DNA of 64,000 bases, taken from the IMG/VR virus record IMGVR_UViG_3300017991_000007, positions 1-64,000 of that record; one strand, written 5' to 3'. This DNA is from a virus. The notes beneath the pieces are model-generated. The model made no database searches. It saw only the letters and a program-made list of their open reading frames with translations, and was not told the origin of the DNA. How positions within the stretch are numbered: the stretch's first letter is position 1; each line of letters begins with the position of its first letter. The translations under genes and the position numbers were made by a program. Below, in pieces: positions 63,935-64,000 of the stretch.

Positions 63935-64000
63935 ATGGCTGATAAATACACGCTTGTAAAAACTTGTGATGGTGATCATGCAGACCATACCCCGCCGGGT
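63935..64000 (+). CDS. N-terminal fragment of the next gene
   Basis: ATG after AAGGGGTTGAA opens a frame cut by the window edge after 22 codons (MADKYTLVKTCDGDHADHTP...). Too short to assign. Confidence 0.5.
   Translation, partial: MADKYTLVKTCDGDHADHTPPG

Noticed and set aside
1-64000. CRISPR arrays, insertion sequences, integrase/attachment sites
   Set aside because: I found no regularly spaced repeat-spacer array, transposase-like gene or recombinase in the window. The MerR/excisionase-like protein alone does not show a temperate lifestyle.

Overview
The window is a contiguous piece of a tailed double-stranded DNA phage genome (Caudoviricetes). It encodes a large terminase, a portal, a prohead protease with scaffold-like region, an HK97-type major capsid protein, head-completion proteins and a fibre-like protein, all among very many small, tightly overlapping genes. 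Both ends cut genes, and no tail tube, tape measure, DNA polymerase or helicase is visible, so the genome continues beyond the window. The host cannot be named. About 26 sites match TTGACA - 17 bp - TATAAT, so a sigma70-type host polymerase is likely.

Layout. 1-4000: recombination genes (PD-(D/E)XK resolvase-like protein, RecB/Cas4-like nuclease, RuvC-like resolvase) and small genes. 4100-11460: a virion/packaging block (GNAT-like tagged protein, DUF4417-like protein, HExxH protein, ParB-like nuclease-domain protein, probable terminase small subunit, TerL). 11500-13530: HTH protein, a protein with an SSB-like C-terminal tip, and an amidase endolysin. 13530-27350: accessory operons on both strands with RNase HI, a methyltransferase-like protein, SNase, MTH1-like Nudix, DUF5662 and a run of nine proteins sharing one C-terminal tail. 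27340-30630 (minus): five proteins sharing an N-terminal MAKG-Gly/Ala tag, plus a membrane coiled-coil protein. 31250-32215: about 0.9 kb of gene-free DNA with TGGACA repeats. 32215-49860: more small-gene operons, three more tailed proteins, a tRNA with anticodon CUA, several structured non-coding regions, a parS-like 16-mer, a holin-like protein and dCTP deaminase. 49950-64000: B12-dependent ribonucleotide reductase, then the head genes.

Regulation. A 14-bp palindrome, TGCAA-N4-TTGCA, recurs about 17 times. Eight copies are embedded between an A-tract and a T-tract directly upstream of a TTGACA box, giving a terminator/operator/promoter module. Other copies lie inside genes, which recalls phage stoperators. 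Many accessory genes use a GGGGGTAG ribosome-binding site, whereas structural genes use AGGAG. Several transcripts share a 5' leader containing GAAACGACACAACAA.

The strongest candidates for something undescribed are: (i) the C-terminal A-x-V-R-x-[IV] tail on twelve otherwise dissimilar proteins; (ii) the MAKGR-Gly/Ala N-terminal tag on six Arg/Ala-rich proteins; (iii) the dispersed palindrome regulon; (iv) the amber-suppressor-type tRNA, in a genome where none of the recognised virion or packaging genes ends in TAG; (v) a short intergenic RNA and other structured non-coding loci; (vi) a near-perfect bacterial parS site.
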